This document shows, one piece after another, positions 51,820-60,803 of a DNA stretch of 64,000 nt (position 1 is its first letter; each line of letters begins with the position of its first letter). The translations under genes and the position numbers were made by a program. The notes below the pieces were generated by a model, which was given only the letters and a program-made list of their open reading frames with translations, ran no database searches and had not been told where the DNA came from. The stretch comes from Betaproteobacteria bacterium (GTDB taxonomy: Bacteria > Pseudomonadota > Gammaproteobacteria > Burkholderiales > Casimicrobiaceae), in the NCBI GenBank assembly GCA_013298765.1, contig JAAFJA010000011.1, forward strand, positions 62,001 through 126,000, given 5' to 3'.

Positions 51820-53169
51820 TCACACACTCGGTAACTTCGCGGGGTGTTCGTCGATCTCCACCGCCTTGATCCGTTCAAAACCGCTTGTAATCTTGCGCGA
51901 CGAAATTTGCACGTCTTGCACATCGTCGCTTGCCTGCCGAATATGAGTTGCGAGCTTATCCATGCGCTCTTGAAAGCGCCCGAAGTCGGTTCCGAGCTTT
52001 TCGAGCTGCGTTTTGATAACAAGCGCTTGCTTTCGCGTTTCAACGTCGCGGATCACTGCGCGCACCGTGTGCAACACCGCCATCAAATTCGTGGGAGAAG
52101 TGAGCCAAACGCGCTGCGCCTGCGCCTGAGCAACGATGTCAGGATGGTTACCAATAATCTCTGCGAAGACGGCCTCAGAAGGCACAAACATCACCGCGGA
52201 ATCGGCACCTGCGCCGGGTTGAACATACTTGCTTGCGATATCAACGATGTGCTTTTTTACGTCGGCAGCAAATTGCCTACGTGCGATTGCGCGTTCAGCA
52301 TCGGGGAGCGTGGCATTGATCGCCGCGCGATAATTTGAAAGCGGAAATTTCGAGTCAATGGCCATTTTGGATTCGCCATCGGGCATGCTGAGCACGCAAT
52401 CCGCTTTCTCACGCCCCTCACCGACCGCCGCTTGAAACGCATACACACCAGGCGGCAACGTATCGCGAACAAGCGCTTCGAGTTGCACCTCGCCGAATGC
52501 TCCCCTTGCAGATTTGTCGGAAAGAACTTGCTGGAGTGACACGACGTTGGTAGTCAGCCCATCGATTTTCTTTTGCGCCTCATCGATCACCGCAAGCCGC
52601 GCCATCACATTGGCAAATGTCTCGTTCGTTTTCCTGAATCCCTCATCGAGACGTTCGTTGACCTTGCCACTAATTTGATCGAGCCTGCCATCCACTGTCT
52701 TCGTCATCGTCTCGGCTTGATGGCTGATTTGCTGCTGCATCGTTCGCAGCGTGTTCTGCAGCAATTCAGAATTGGCGCGGGCCTGCTCTGCCATCTTGCC
52801 AAGCATTTGCTCGAGCACGTCGCGCTTGAGCGATTCCTGTTGCGACGATAGCGTTTGCTGCAAGAGCGCCAGCTGTTTCAACGACGCTTCGGTTTGCTGC
52901 GACAGCGAATGAACCACTTGTACCTGCAGTCTGCCAACGACCTCGCGCGTGCCCGCATTCACGTGCGTGAGCTCGCGCCCAAACCGCTCGGTGACCTGAT
53001 CGAATTTATTTCCGACATCACCGATCATTGCGCGATGCTTTTTTTCTAATTGTTCGCCGAGTGCGCCGCTCATTCGATCAACGATTGAGCCGCGCTGCAA
53101 TAGAACAATGACGATCAATACGCCAAGCAGAAAGGCGATGACAAGGAGTGCGACTTCAGAAAAAGACAT
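51820..53169 (-). CDS. rmuC: DNA recombination protein RmuC
   Basis: This 449-residue protein has an N-terminal membrane helix (about 4-25), a long coiled coil (about 30-200) and the RmuC nuclease-like domain (about 215-400), with Gly-x-x-Gly-Glu-Val-Gln-Leu-Glu and the Asp-Ser-Lys-Phe-Pro-Leu segment typical of the family. RmuC is linked to limiting inversions and rearrangements at short inverted repeats in E. coli. It is followed at once by mtfA. Confidence 0.94.
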   Translation of the reverse strand: MSFSEVALLVIAFLLGVLIVIVLLQRGSIVDRMSGALGEQLEKKHRAMIGDVGNKFDQVTERFGRELTHVNAGTREVVGRLQVQVVHSLSQQTEASLKQLALLQQTLSSQQESLKRDVLEQMLGKMAEQARANSELLQNTLRTMQQQISHQAETMTKTVDGRLDQISGKVNERLDEGFRKTNETFANVMARLAVIDEAQKKIDGLTTNVVSLQQVLSDKSARGAFGEVQLEALVRDTLPPGVYAFQAAVGEGREKADCVLSMPDGESKMAIDSKFPLSNYRAAINATLPDAERAIARRQFAADVKKHIVDIASKYVQPGAGADSAVMFVPSEAVFAEIIGNHPDIVAQAQAQRVWLTSPTNLMAVLHTVRAVIRDVETRKQALVIKTQLEKLGTDFGRFQERMDKLATHIRQASDDVQDVQISSRKITSGFERIKAVEIDEHPAKLPSV

Positions 53170-53233
53170 GGGCGCGATTGTAGGACGGGCAACCTCTTCT
53201 CAGGCGACTACACTGCGTCCACGTTGCACACGT

Positions 53234-54256
53234 CTATACATGCCACTCGGTCTCCGCAAGTAACGCAAATGAAATCAACCAATGTGTGCTGACGTATTCG
53301 CCGCCCGTGATCGCGGCTTGCGCTGCAACCTCCGACGCGCCAGCGAGTTCGCCAAAGCGTTGCCAACGTGGATCGTGGGTATCAAGGGATTGCATGATCC
53401 CGCGCAGGCACCATGCGCGTGAGAGGTTCAACCCATGGTTATGTACGAGCCTCGCGTCGGACTCATTTGCAACCTGATTCGCTCCGAAACCCTCATAGCG
53501 GCCCGCCTTGAGATCTGGCAGGAAATCGTCTAACCAGTGGCGAAATTCAATCGTCGGCAGAATGATCGACATCAATAGCGATTCGGTCAACGCGGGCGAA
53601 AGAAAATCCTCGGCCGAAAAATCGTAGGCCATCCGGTAATCAACATCGTTATCAAACCATGCGTGCGCTTTATCGTGAACGAGTTCAATGAAATCCGTAT
53701 CGCCTACAGTGGTTGCATAGCGGAGCGCATGAATCATTGAAAAGGCACTATTTGAATGTACGCCATGGCGCACGGGCGCTGGTGCAGCGCGCAAGTGATC
53801 GAACATCGCATCTGACAAATAGTCTGCGAGCGGCTGTAAGCCCTCACGCCACGCCGTTGCTTGGGGATGAACGCATACTGCCAATTCTGCGTAGAGCTTC
53901 AATACCCATCCCCACCCGTAAGGGCGCTCCCAGAACTTGTTCCCAAATTTCTCGAAGTACAGCACCTCCTTTTCAGCGCGCCCAGAGGTGAATTGGCGAT
54001 CAAACCATGCGCTGATCGCCTTCGCTTCGACTGAGCTCGGATGCAGGTTCAGGAGCCTTGCGAGCGACCAATGCATATGAACACACGAGTGCCAATCGAA
54101 GCTTCCGAAAAAAAGCGGGTGCTGCGTGGACGGTCGCAGATCAACGCAAGCGTCTGCGCTATCAGCCAGATGCATCAAGAAGTTCGGAAACTCGCGTCTA
54201 ACGTTTTCAAGCGCTGCATGCGCGTAGGCAGCGTGTGGCGGAGTTATCTCATTCAT
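53234..54256 (-). CDS. DUF2891 domain protein
   Basis: The 340-residue product starts at ATG 54256 (Met-Asn-Glu-Ile-Thr); the frame stays open 69 codons upstream, but those codons are basic and unlike the family. The sequence opens with Glu-Phe-Pro-Asn, then Pro-Leu-Phe-Phe-Gly-Ser-Phe-Asp-Trp-His-Ser-Cys-Val-His-Met-His-Trp and Arg-Pro-Tyr-Gly-Trp-Gly-Trp, the signature of DUF2891. The fold is probably an alpha/alpha barrel like some glycosidases. The substrate is unknown. Confidence 0.9.
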   Translation of the reverse strand: MNEITPPHAAYAHAALENVRREFPNFLMHLADSADACVDLRPSTQHPLFFGSFDWHSCVHMHWSLARLLNLHPSSVEAKAISAWFDRQFTSGRAEKEVLYFEKFGNKFWERPYGWGWVLKLYAELAVCVHPQATAWREGLQPLADYLSDAMFDHLRAAPAPVRHGVHSNSAFSMIHALRYATTVGDTDFIELVHDKAHAWFDNDVDYRMAYDFSAEDFLSPALTESLLMSIILPTIEFRHWLDDFLPDLKAGRYEGFGANQVANESDARLVHNHGLNLSRAWCLRGIMQSLDTHDPRWQRFGELAGASEVAAQAAITGGEYVSTHWLISFALLAETEWHV

Positions 54257-54283
54257 AAGCCAAAGTCTATGCGGATCGGGCCC

Positions 54284-54346
54284 GGTTGCGCTACTATTTG
54301 CTGCAACCAACGAGGTTGCCACGAACGCGCGGCACCTCGTTTTTTT
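54284..54346 (+). ncRNA. possible small RNA or leader terminator: two stem-loops and T run
   Basis: GGTTGC (54284-54289) pairs with GCAACC (54303-54308). This is followed at once by a second stem, AACGAGG-t-TGCC (54309-54320) with GGCACCTCGTT (54331-54341), and then a T run to 54346. No plus-strand gene lies just upstream for it to terminate. It may end a short RNA or attenuate read-through into guaC. No promoter is proven. Confidence 0.4.
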
Positions 54347-54492
54347 ACGCCCTTTGCGCCCATGTGAATTGTTAGTCTTTGTCGTCACACGTCGTATTCT
54401 TGCGTTGAGAGACGAAGGCAGCAGGCCGAAGAGCCTACGTTCGAGCAAACTGGGCGAATCCAACAGAAAGAGTTCGAGTCAAGAAAGCGCTT

Positions 54493-55542
54493 ATGCGAAT
54501 CGAAGAAGAGTTAAAGCTAGACTTTAAAGACGTTTTATTCCGCCCCAAACGCTCCACGTTGGGCTCGCGCGCGAAAGTTGATCTCGTTCGCGAATACACC
54601 TATCGACATTCGCATGCAACGAGCAAATCGATCCCGATCATTGCGGCCAACATGGACACCGTCGGCACGTTCGAGATGGCGAGCGCGCTCGGCAAACATG
54701 GCATGCACGTGGCGCTACACAAGCACTACGGTGTTGATGACTACGCAAAGTTCTTCAACGCGTCGAACGCAGCAACGCACGCACACGCGTTTTATTCACT
54801 CGGCATCCTCGATCACGATCTCGAAAAGTTCAAAAAAGTTCGCAATCAAACAGGCGACGAAATCAAGTTCGTTTGCATCGACGTTGCAAATGGCTACACA
54901 GAAACCTTTATCGACTTTGTGAAGCGGTTTCGCGACCTCTTCCCCACGATCACGATCATGGCCGGTAACGTAGTCACCGCCGACATTACCGAAGCGTTGA
55001 TCCTTGCGGGCGCAGATATTGTGAAAGTCGGGATTGGACCGGGAAGTGTGTGCACAACGAGGAAAATGACGGGGGTTGGCTATCCACAGCTCTCAGCCAT
55101 TATTGAATGCGCAGACGCGGCGCATGGCCTTGGCGGACATATCTGCGGTGACGGCGGCTGCACGGTGCCAGGCGATGTGGCGAAGGCCTTTGGGGGCGGT
55201 GCCGATTTCGTAATGCTCGGTGGCATGCTCGCCGCACACGACGAATCTGGTGGCGAGATCGTGCAAAAGGATGGAAAAACCTATCGCAAGTTCTACGGTA
55301 TGAGTAGTGACGTCGCCATGGAGAAATACGCTGGCGGCGTTGCCAAATACCGAGCGAGCGAAGGAAAGGAAGTGCTCCTTCCAGCGCGAGGGCCGATCGA
55401 AAACACGGTGCAAGAGGTGCTAGGCGGCCTACGTTCAACCTGCACCTACGTCGGGGCGCGAAAACTCAAAGACCTTTCAAAATGCACGACCTTTGTTCGC
55501 GTTTCACAGCAAATTAACGAGGTGTACGGGCGCGCACAGTAG
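54493..55542 (+). CDS. guaC: GMP reductase
   Basis: The 349-residue IMPDH/GMPR TIM-barrel protein has GuaC-specific features: the N-terminus [15 protein letters not shown], no CBS domains, and the nucleophile Cys187 in Gly-Pro-Gly-Ser-Val-Cys-Thr-Thr-Arg. It reduces GMP to IMP with NADPH in purine salvage. The 140-base leader has several small hairpins (for example AGGC/GCCT near 54422-54436), but no riboswitch class I can assign. Confidence 0.96.
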   Translation: MRIEEELKLDFKDVLFRPKRSTLGSRAKVDLVREYTYRHSHATSKSIPIIAANMDTVGTFEMASALGKHGMHVALHKHYGVDDYAKFFNASNAATHAHAFYSLGILDHDLEKFKKVRNQTGDEIKFVCIDVANGYTETFIDFVKRFRDLFPTITIMAGNVVTADITEALILAGADIVKVGIGPGSVCTTRKMTGVGYPQLSAIIECADAAHGLGGHICGDGGCTVPGDVAKAFGGGADFVMLGGMLAAHDESGGEIVQKDGKTYRKFYGMSSDVAMEKYAGGVAKYRASEGKEVLLPARGPIENTVQEVLGGLRSTCTYVGARKLKDLSKCTTFVRVSQQINEVYGRAQ

Positions 55543-55701
55543 CGTCTGTGATCTTTTTGGTTGTGCGATGCATTTGGCAGCATTGTCGGGGACGCGAGTA
55601 GTCAATCAGGATCAATACACTGCGCGCCCGTCACTGCCTAGAATCTAGAATCCGTCTACCGGTTTACTTGGGCGCTCGATCGTTCCAGGCTATTGCAACG
55701 C

Positions 55702-57471
55702 ATGCAAAAAACCATACAACGACTTCTCGTTGCAGTTACCTGCTCTATCGCACTTACGGGGCACATTGCAATTTCTATCGCCGCGCCCGGCGATCTGCGG
55801 AAGAGCTTCGCTATCGGCGGTGTTGAGCGCACGCCGCCGGCCGAACCAGATACCGACGACGAAATGAGCGCATTTACGTCGCTCGCTAATGGTGACATTT
55901 TCGCAGCCGGTACATGTAGAACGAACGTGATATCTGGCTCGTACGCCTCGCAATTTTGTGTTCGTAAGTACCGCGCGAACGGTTTACGAGATGAAAGCTT
56001 CGGAGCGGCCGGCGTAGTTTTTCCTTTTGTTGCAGCGAACATATCTAGCAGTGGCGCGACCCATATAGCAGTCACGGAATCGAGTCACATACTTGCGACG
56101 GGATGGTGTCGCGGCGCCTCGGTCGGTCAGAGCTTCTGCACAGTGAAGTTATCTCTAGGTGGTATCGCCGACACAACATTTGGCCAAGGCGGTCGGATGA
56201 TTTTGTCGGCTCACACGTATTTCGGCGTCACTGCATCGCGCGGCTACTCAAGCGCGGACAAATTACATCTTCTGCCGAATGGACGCTTCATCCTTGCGGG
56301 AACTTGCAGCCAAGACGAGTCAGATTTGACTCCCAAATTGTGCATGACACGCCATCTCTCGAGCGGCGCACTCGATGCGACGTTCGGTTCGGGCGGCGCA
56401 TTGTCGTCGCCCTTTGGAGCTTCAAGCAACGACGTTGTCACCAGCATTGTCATCGCCTCAAACGGAACAATAGTGATTGTTGGCACGAATGCGGATGCAG
56501 GCTACGCAAAGGCATTCAGTGCAAACGGAAATGTTCACTCCTCTTTCGGCACACAAGGTACGATTCGATTGATCGACGTCTTCCCAGCGGATTCGCCCAG
56601 CCTGCCAACGGGAAATGCCATCGCGTACACGAGTGGGGTGTTGCTGCTGACAGCAGGCTGCGCGTCTGGTTCAACAACATCCTATGCGCAGTGTGTATTT
56701 GCACTCGATTTAGCGAGCGGAGCTAGAGTCGACGGTTTTGGAAATCAGGGGACGGCGAAATTCTCCGGAAATACTGCGCATGACTTCTTCGATGGACACC
56801 TCGCATTGCGGCAGGACGGGCAACTCGTTTTAAACGGGATATGCGCCGAACGTCCGGTCGCTAATCCGCAACGTTTTTGCACCGCACTCCTCACCGCGAA
56901 CGGCCTCTTTGAACCGGCTTTCGGCGAGAACATAATCGCCGTGGCTTACGGCACAGAAAGTGGTGGTTACATGTCGCGCGCATTCGGAGGGGCATTTAAC
57001 AATGCTGGCGCATTTACGATGGGTGGCACCTGTTATCTCCCACTACCGTCACGCGATAGAGGCTTTTGTCTCGCCCAATTTCACACGCGTCAAGATCGCT
57101 TCGATTTAGATGATGACAACGAGACACTTGCGGAGACCGACGGTCTGCTGCTGATTCGATATCTGATGGGGTTTACCCAGCAGTCACTGACGAGCGGCGC
57201 GCTTGGGCAATTTGCGTCACGTTCATCGCCCGATGACATCGCGAGCTATCTCCGATCTCGTAGCGCAGCTTACCCAAACTGCGGCACGAGCGTTGTCGGT
57301 GCGCCCAATGGTACGAGCGCGACGCTTGACGGTCTAGTGTTGTTAAGAGCGATGCTCGGACTTACCGGCAACGCAGTAACGAATGGAATCAATTTCCCGC
57401 AAGACACACAGCGAACTTCTTGGTCGGCGATTAAGACGCATTTGGTTTCAAGTTGCGGCCTAATGCTCTAG
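55702..57471 (+). CDS. delta-60-repeat secreted protein D with two dockerin-like units
   Basis: The 589-residue product starts at ATG 55702; a TTG nine bases earlier is possible. A signal peptide ends near Ile-Ala-Ala, and the mature part begins Pro-Gly-Asp-Leu as in paralogue A. The repeats have Ala-Gly-Thr-Cys and Phe-Cys-x-x-Lys/Arg but are more diverged than in A-C. The C-terminal region has two units, Phe-Asp-Leu-Asp-Asp-Asp-Asn (Thr-Asp-Gly-Leu-Leu-Leu-Ile-Arg) and Ala-Thr-Leu-Asp-Gly-Leu-Val-Leu-Leu-Arg (Leu-Gly-Leu-Thr-Gly). It lies 5 kb from A-C, past unrelated genes, so it is an independent transcript. Confidence 0.82.
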   Translation: MQKTIQRLLVAVTCSIALTGHIAISIAAPGDLRKSFAIGGVERTPPAEPDTDDEMSAFTSLANGDIFAAGTCRTNVISGSYASQFCVRKYRANGLRDESFGAAGVVFPFVAANISSSGATHIAVTESSHILATGWCRGASVGQSFCTVKLSLGGIADTTFGQGGRMILSAHTYFGVTASRGYSSADKLHLLPNGRFILAGTCSQDESDLTPKLCMTRHLSSGALDATFGSGGALSSPFGASSNDVVTSIVIASNGTIVIVGTNADAGYAKAFSANGNVHSSFGTQGTIRLIDVFPADSPSLPTGNAIAYTSGVLLLTAGCASGSTTSYAQCVFALDLASGARVDGFGNQGTAKFSGNTAHDFFDGHLALRQDGQLVLNGICAERPVANPQRFCTALLTANGLFEPAFGENIIAVAYGTESGGYMSRAFGGAFNNAGAFTMGGTCYLPLPSRDRGFCLAQFHTRQDRFDLDDDNETLAETDGLLLIRYLMGFTQQSLTSGALGQFASRSSPDDIASYLRSRSAAYPNCGTSVVGAPNGTSATLDGLVLLRAMLGLTGNAVTNGINFPQDTQRTSWSAIKTHLVSSCGLML

Positions 57472-57720
57472 ATAAAAGTCAACGCAGCAAGCGCGAACTC
57501 AGCTCGCTCGTCGCCGCGCAATCCAAACGGAATCGACAGCATGCGGAGGCAGGCGGGTACTTGGACGAATCGATCCTCACGCAGAATCATAGAGGCATCG
57601 CTACGACTTGATAGACGAAGTCTCCAAGATCGTATTTCCCCCCTTGCTACATGGCGCTACCGCGCTATAGTGGAAACGATGGCGGCATAGAGCTACGCCG
57701 AAAGAATACAAGGAGAGACA
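57472..57720. other. intergenic, promoter of the binding-protein gene
   Basis: These 249 bases hold no supported gene. AGGAGA at 57712-57717 is a strong ribosome site for the ABC binding-protein gene. Confidence 0.6.
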
Positions 57721-58749
57721 ATGAAACTGAAATTACTCGCGACCGCAATGGTCGCGGCAGCGCTTTCTTCGCCGCACGTATCGGCGCAAGATAAAGGCAA
57801 CCTAAACATCTATTGTTCGATGCAGTTGGAATGGTGCCAGCTTGCGGGCAACGAATTTCAGAAACAAACTGGCATTAAGGTCAACGTGTCGCACAAAGGC
57901 TCTGGCGAGACCTTTGCGCAGATCAAAGCCGAAGCAAGCAACCCGAAGGGCGACGTGTGGTTCGGCGGCACCGGTGACCCGCATCTGCAAGCGGCGGAGG
58001 AAAACCTGACCGAGGTTTATCAGTCGCCGATGATGAAAGATCTGCATCCGTGGGCCACTTTCCAGGCTCAAATCGCTGGCTTCAAAACAGTGGGAATCTA
58101 TGCGGGTGCGCTAGGCTTCGGGTTTAACACCGAGTTGCTCGCGAAGAAAAAAATCGAAGCGCCAAAGTGCTGGGCTGATCTGATCAAGCCTGAGCTCAAG
58201 GGCGACGTGCAAATGGCGAACCCTGCGGCATCGGGTACCGCCTACACGGCGCTCGCCACGCTTGTGCAAGTGATGGGTGAAGACAAAGCGTTCGAGTATT
58301 TGAAGGCGCTTCATCGAAACATCTCGCAGTACCCGCGCTCCGGCACGGGCCCCGTGAAAGCGGCGGCACGCGGCGAAACAGCGGTGAGCGTTTCATTCAT
58401 GCACGACGTCCCTGGCGAGCAAAAGAACGGCTTTCCTGTAGGTATGAGCGCACCGTGCGAAGGCACAGGCTATGAAGTCGGCTCAATGTCGATCATGAAG
58501 GGCGCGCGCAACTTAGAAAATGCGAAGAAGTTCTACGATTGGGCGCTCACACCCGACGCGCAAAAGCTCGCTGCACAAGCCAAGCAATATCAGTTGCCAT
58601 CGAACAAAAACGCGCCGCAACCGCCCGAAGCGCCACGCTTCGCTCAGATGAAACTGATCCAGTACGATTTCAAAAAGTACGGTTCATCCGCAGAGCGCAA
58701 ACGCTTGCTTGAGAAGTGGGAAAAAGAAGTGAATTCGATTCCGCGCTAG
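57721..58749 (+). CDS. ABC transporter substrate-binding protein, Fe3+/phosphonate-like type
   Basis: The 342-residue periplasmic protein has a signal peptide (1-22, Val-Ser-Ala-Gln) and the class-II binding fold of the FbpA/PotD group: Leu-Asn-Ile-Tyr-Cys-Ser, Gly-Asp-Val-Trp-Phe-Gly-Gly-Thr-Gly-Asp-Pro, and a conserved Gly-Ala-Leu-Gly-Phe-Gly-Phe-Asn. The Trp-Phe-Gly-Gly-Thr form and the early cysteines recall 2-aminoethylphosphonate or Fe3+ binding members. No permease or ATPase gene is adjacent, so it is an orphan here. A terminator follows 29 bases later. Confidence 0.88.
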   Translation: MKLKLLATAMVAAALSSPHVSAQDKGNLNIYCSMQLEWCQLAGNEFQKQTGIKVNVSHKGSGETFAQIKAEASNPKGDVWFGGTGDPHLQAAEENLTEVYQSPMMKDLHPWATFQAQIAGFKTVGIYAGALGFGFNTELLAKKKIEAPKCWADLIKPELKGDVQMANPAASGTAYTALATLVQVMGEDKAFEYLKALHRNISQYPRSGTGPVKAAARGETAVSVSFMHDVPGEQKNGFPVGMSAPCEGTGYEVGSMSIMKGARNLENAKKFYDWALTPDAQKLAAQAKQYQLPSNKNAPQPPEAPRFAQMKLIQYDFKKYGSSAERKRLLEKWEKEVNSIPR

Positions 58750-58777
58750 CGCAGTTTCGGCTGCGACTATCCCGCTT

Positions 58778-58812
58778 AACGCCCGATAAAATCGGGCGTT
58801 TTGTTTTCTTTA
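58778..58812 (+). terminator. rho-independent terminator
   Basis: AACGCCCGAT, loop AAA and ATCGGGCGTT are followed by TTGTTTTCTTT. It terminates the binding-protein gene. Confidence 0.92.
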
Positions 58813-58844
58813 TCTTCTTAGTGGATTTCGCCATTTATCGCATC

Positions 58845-58867
58845 TAGCCCCGATGTAATATGGGCTA
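58845..58867. promoter_or_regulatory. TAGCCC-N11-GGGCTA dyad
   Basis: Perfect 6-bp arms with an 11-base spacer, identical in arms and spacing to 30750-30772. It lies between a terminator and the 3' end of the ABC ATPase gene, so here it is not an obvious promoter element. Confidence 0.55.
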
Positions 58868-59060
58868 TCACAGAAAGCTTGAGCTACAGCTGCGCTAATA
58901 TTCGCCGATGCTCCACTTGCATAAGTTAAACGTCGGCTGCGGCAGAAGGCTACACAGGAGTTTGCGCCGCCGAAGTTTTTAAAGGCGAGGATTTCGCTCG
59001 GCGGCGACCGTGTCGATTAGCGCCCTGGGATGCCAAGCAAGCGGAAGGCTCGTGCGTCGG
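58868..59060. other. intergenic, nothing recognised
   Basis: About 190 bases with GC-rich inverted stretches but no T run, gene or riboswitch element that I can name. Confidence 0.4.
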
Positions 59061-59795
59061 TCACAGCATGCGCTCAACCTGGGTCTCGTAGCACTCACTC
59101 AGTTGCTCATTGGTGAGCACCGAGCGCGGATCGCCGAACGCCATTGCGGTGCCACGGCGAAGCAGAAGCACTTGATCCGCAATCGCAATTGCGTCTTGTG
59201 GCTCGTGGGTGGAAAACACGATGGCCCACCGCCGCGCGGTAGCCACCTGACGCAGCAAACGCAACACAAAATCACGCTGTGCGAGATCAAGATGCGCGAG
59301 CGGTTCATCAAGCAACCAAAGCGAATTGGGCGCGTCGCCCAGCTGGTAAAGCGAGCGCGCAATTTGCACACGCAACAACTCACCGGACGACAGCGACGCT
59401 GCATCGCGGTTCATCCACTGAGCGGCGTGGCATTCATCTAGCGCACGCAATACGCCCTCGCAATCCGGTTCGAGGAATGGTCGGCCGAGCGACACAAAAT
59501 CAAAAACAGACAATGAAAATGCAAGCGGTGGCTCCACAGCATTTAGCGCTCGCACTTCCGCGAGCGATTCCGCCACGTAAACGCCAAGCGGCTGACCATT
59601 TACTTCAATCACGCCGGATGTCGCCTCGAACTCATTTGCGAGCGCACCCAGCAGCGTGCTTTTGCCAGCACCGTTTGCACCCAGAAGCGCCAGCACTTCG
59701 CCAGCGCGAAGCGAAAACGAGAGCGAATCAATCAAGTGGCTTTGATTGCGAACGACGCTTAGCGCCTGCACGTTCAGCACTGCAGGTTGACTCAT
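59061..59795 (-). CDS. iron/heme/cobalamin-type ABC transporter ATP-binding protein
   Basis: This 244-residue ATPase pairs with the FecCD-type permease. Walker A is Gly-Ala-Asn-Gly-Ala-Gly-Lys-Ser-Thr, the signature is Leu-Ser-Ser-Gly-Glu (Ser in place of the first Gly, seen in some HmuV/BtuD members), Walker B is Leu-Trp-Leu-Leu-Asp-Glu-Pro-Leu-Ala-His-Leu-Asp, and the switch His is in Phe-Ser-Thr-His-Glu. Its start overlaps the permease stop by four bases. No binding protein, TonB receptor or B12 riboswitch lies nearby, so the substrate stays open. Confidence 0.9.
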   Translation of the reverse strand: MSQPAVLNVQALSVVRNQSHLIDSLSFSLRAGEVLALLGANGAGKSTLLGALANEFEATSGVIEVNGQPLGVYVAESLAEVRALNAVEPPLAFSLSVFDFVSLGRPFLEPDCEGVLRALDECHAAQWMNRDAASLSSGELLRVQIARSLYQLGDAPNSLWLLDEPLAHLDLAQRDFVLRLLRQVATARRWAIVFSTHEPQDAIAIADQVLLLRRGTAMAFGDPRSVLTNEQLSECYETQVERML

Positions 59796-60766
59796 GCGCG
59801 CTCAGCCTTCAATCGCGCGCTATTCACCACGAGCGCAACCAAAATGGGAACGCCGATAAACGATGTGATCGCACCCACGGGCAACTCTGCGGGCGAGGCG
59901 AGTCCGCGCGCGAGCACATCGGCGATAACGCACAGCAGCGCACCGATGACCGCCGCCAGGGGCAGCACCCGCGACGGTTGCGCGCCAACCAGCAAGCGCG
60001 CGATATGCGGCCCCGCGAGCCCGACAAACGCGATACTGCCGCAGAACGCCGTCACGATCGCGACGGCGAACGCACAAGCGATAGCAACGCGTGCACGTAA
60101 CCCGCGAAGCGATACGCCGAGCGTTTTCGCAGTGCGCTCCCCGAGCGCGAGCGCGCCCAGTGAACGTGCGTCGCGGAACAGCATCACAATCGCAAGCAAA
60201 GAGGCAGTGCACATTGCGATCACCGCGCCCCAGGATTGATTGGAGAAGCTCCCAAGCATCCAGAAAGCGAGTGTACGAAGTTGCGCTTCTGTCGCAAGCG
60301 AAGTCACCAACGCGAGCCCGGCTGCGCAAGCGGCGTTGAGGGCAACACCCATGAGCAGCAGTTGGGCGGTTGCGCCGTGGTGCTGTCGTTGAACGAGGGC
60401 GAGTAAGGCAAACATCGCAACGCCTGCGCCGATGAGAGCGCCTGGCCAAAGCGAAAAAGACACGCTGCTCGATATGAAAACGAGCGATAGTGCCGCACCG
60501 AGCGCTGCAGCGGTGGGAACACCAAGTAATCCGGGTTCTGCTAGCGCATTGCGGAAAAGTGACTGCATTGCCGCACCGGCAACGCCAAAGCACGCCCCGG
60601 CGGCGAGCGCGGCAAGCAGACGCGGTGCGCGCAGAGATAGCAGCACCGAGCGCTCGGTCTCGCTCAAGTTTCCGCTCAAGATATCCGCTAAGCCGATGGG
60701 GTACGTCCCAATCGCTAGCGAGCATACGCTGACAACAAGAAGCGCGAGTGAGGCAACCAATATCAT
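59792..60766 (-). CDS. FecCD/BtuC-family ABC transporter permease
   Basis: The 324-residue permease has nine to ten helices and the FecCD motifs Arg-Ala-Pro-Arg-Leu-Leu-Ala-Ala-Leu-x-Ala-Gly, Gly-Ala-Ala-Met-Gln-Ser-Leu-Phe-Arg-Asn-Ala-Leu-Ala-Glu-Pro and Phe-Val-Gly-Leu-Ala-Gly-Pro-His-Ile-Ala-Arg. I give the ATG at 60766. A TTG at 60814 with GAGG upstream overlaps the hydrolase stop and would add 16 residues; either is possible. It exchanges iron chelates, heme or cobalamin in known relatives. It is in an operon with the ATPase and probably the upstream hydrolase. Confidence 0.9.
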   Translation of the reverse strand: MILVASLALLVVSVCSLAIGTYPIGLADILSGNLSETERSVLLSLRAPRLLAALAAGACFGVAGAAMQSLFRNALAEPGLLGVPTAAALGAALSLVFISSSVSFSLWPGALIGAGVAMFALLALVQRQHHGATAQLLLMGVALNAACAAGLALVTSLATEAQLRTLAFWMLGSFSNQSWGAVIAMCTASLLAIVMLFRDARSLGALALGERTAKTLGVSLRGLRARVAIACAFAVAIVTAFCGSIAFVGLAGPHIARLLVGAQPSRVLPLAAVIGALLCVIADVLARGLASPAELPVGAITSFIGVPILVALVVNSARLKAERA

Positions 60767-60803
60767 TTTCGCAAATGATCGCGAACGACTTCGAAGCGCG
60801 GGT

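Noticed and set aside
54380..54492. possible glycine-type or other riboswitch before guaC
   Set aside because: The sequence has GAGAGAC and CCGAAG pieces reminiscent of glycine aptamers, but the conserved core and tandem arrangement are not there, and guaC is not a known target.
58868..59060. cobalamin riboswitch near the FecCD-type transporter
   Set aside because: The transporter is on the minus strand and its 5' end is at 60.8-61.7 kb. No B12-box-like sequence was seen in either place.
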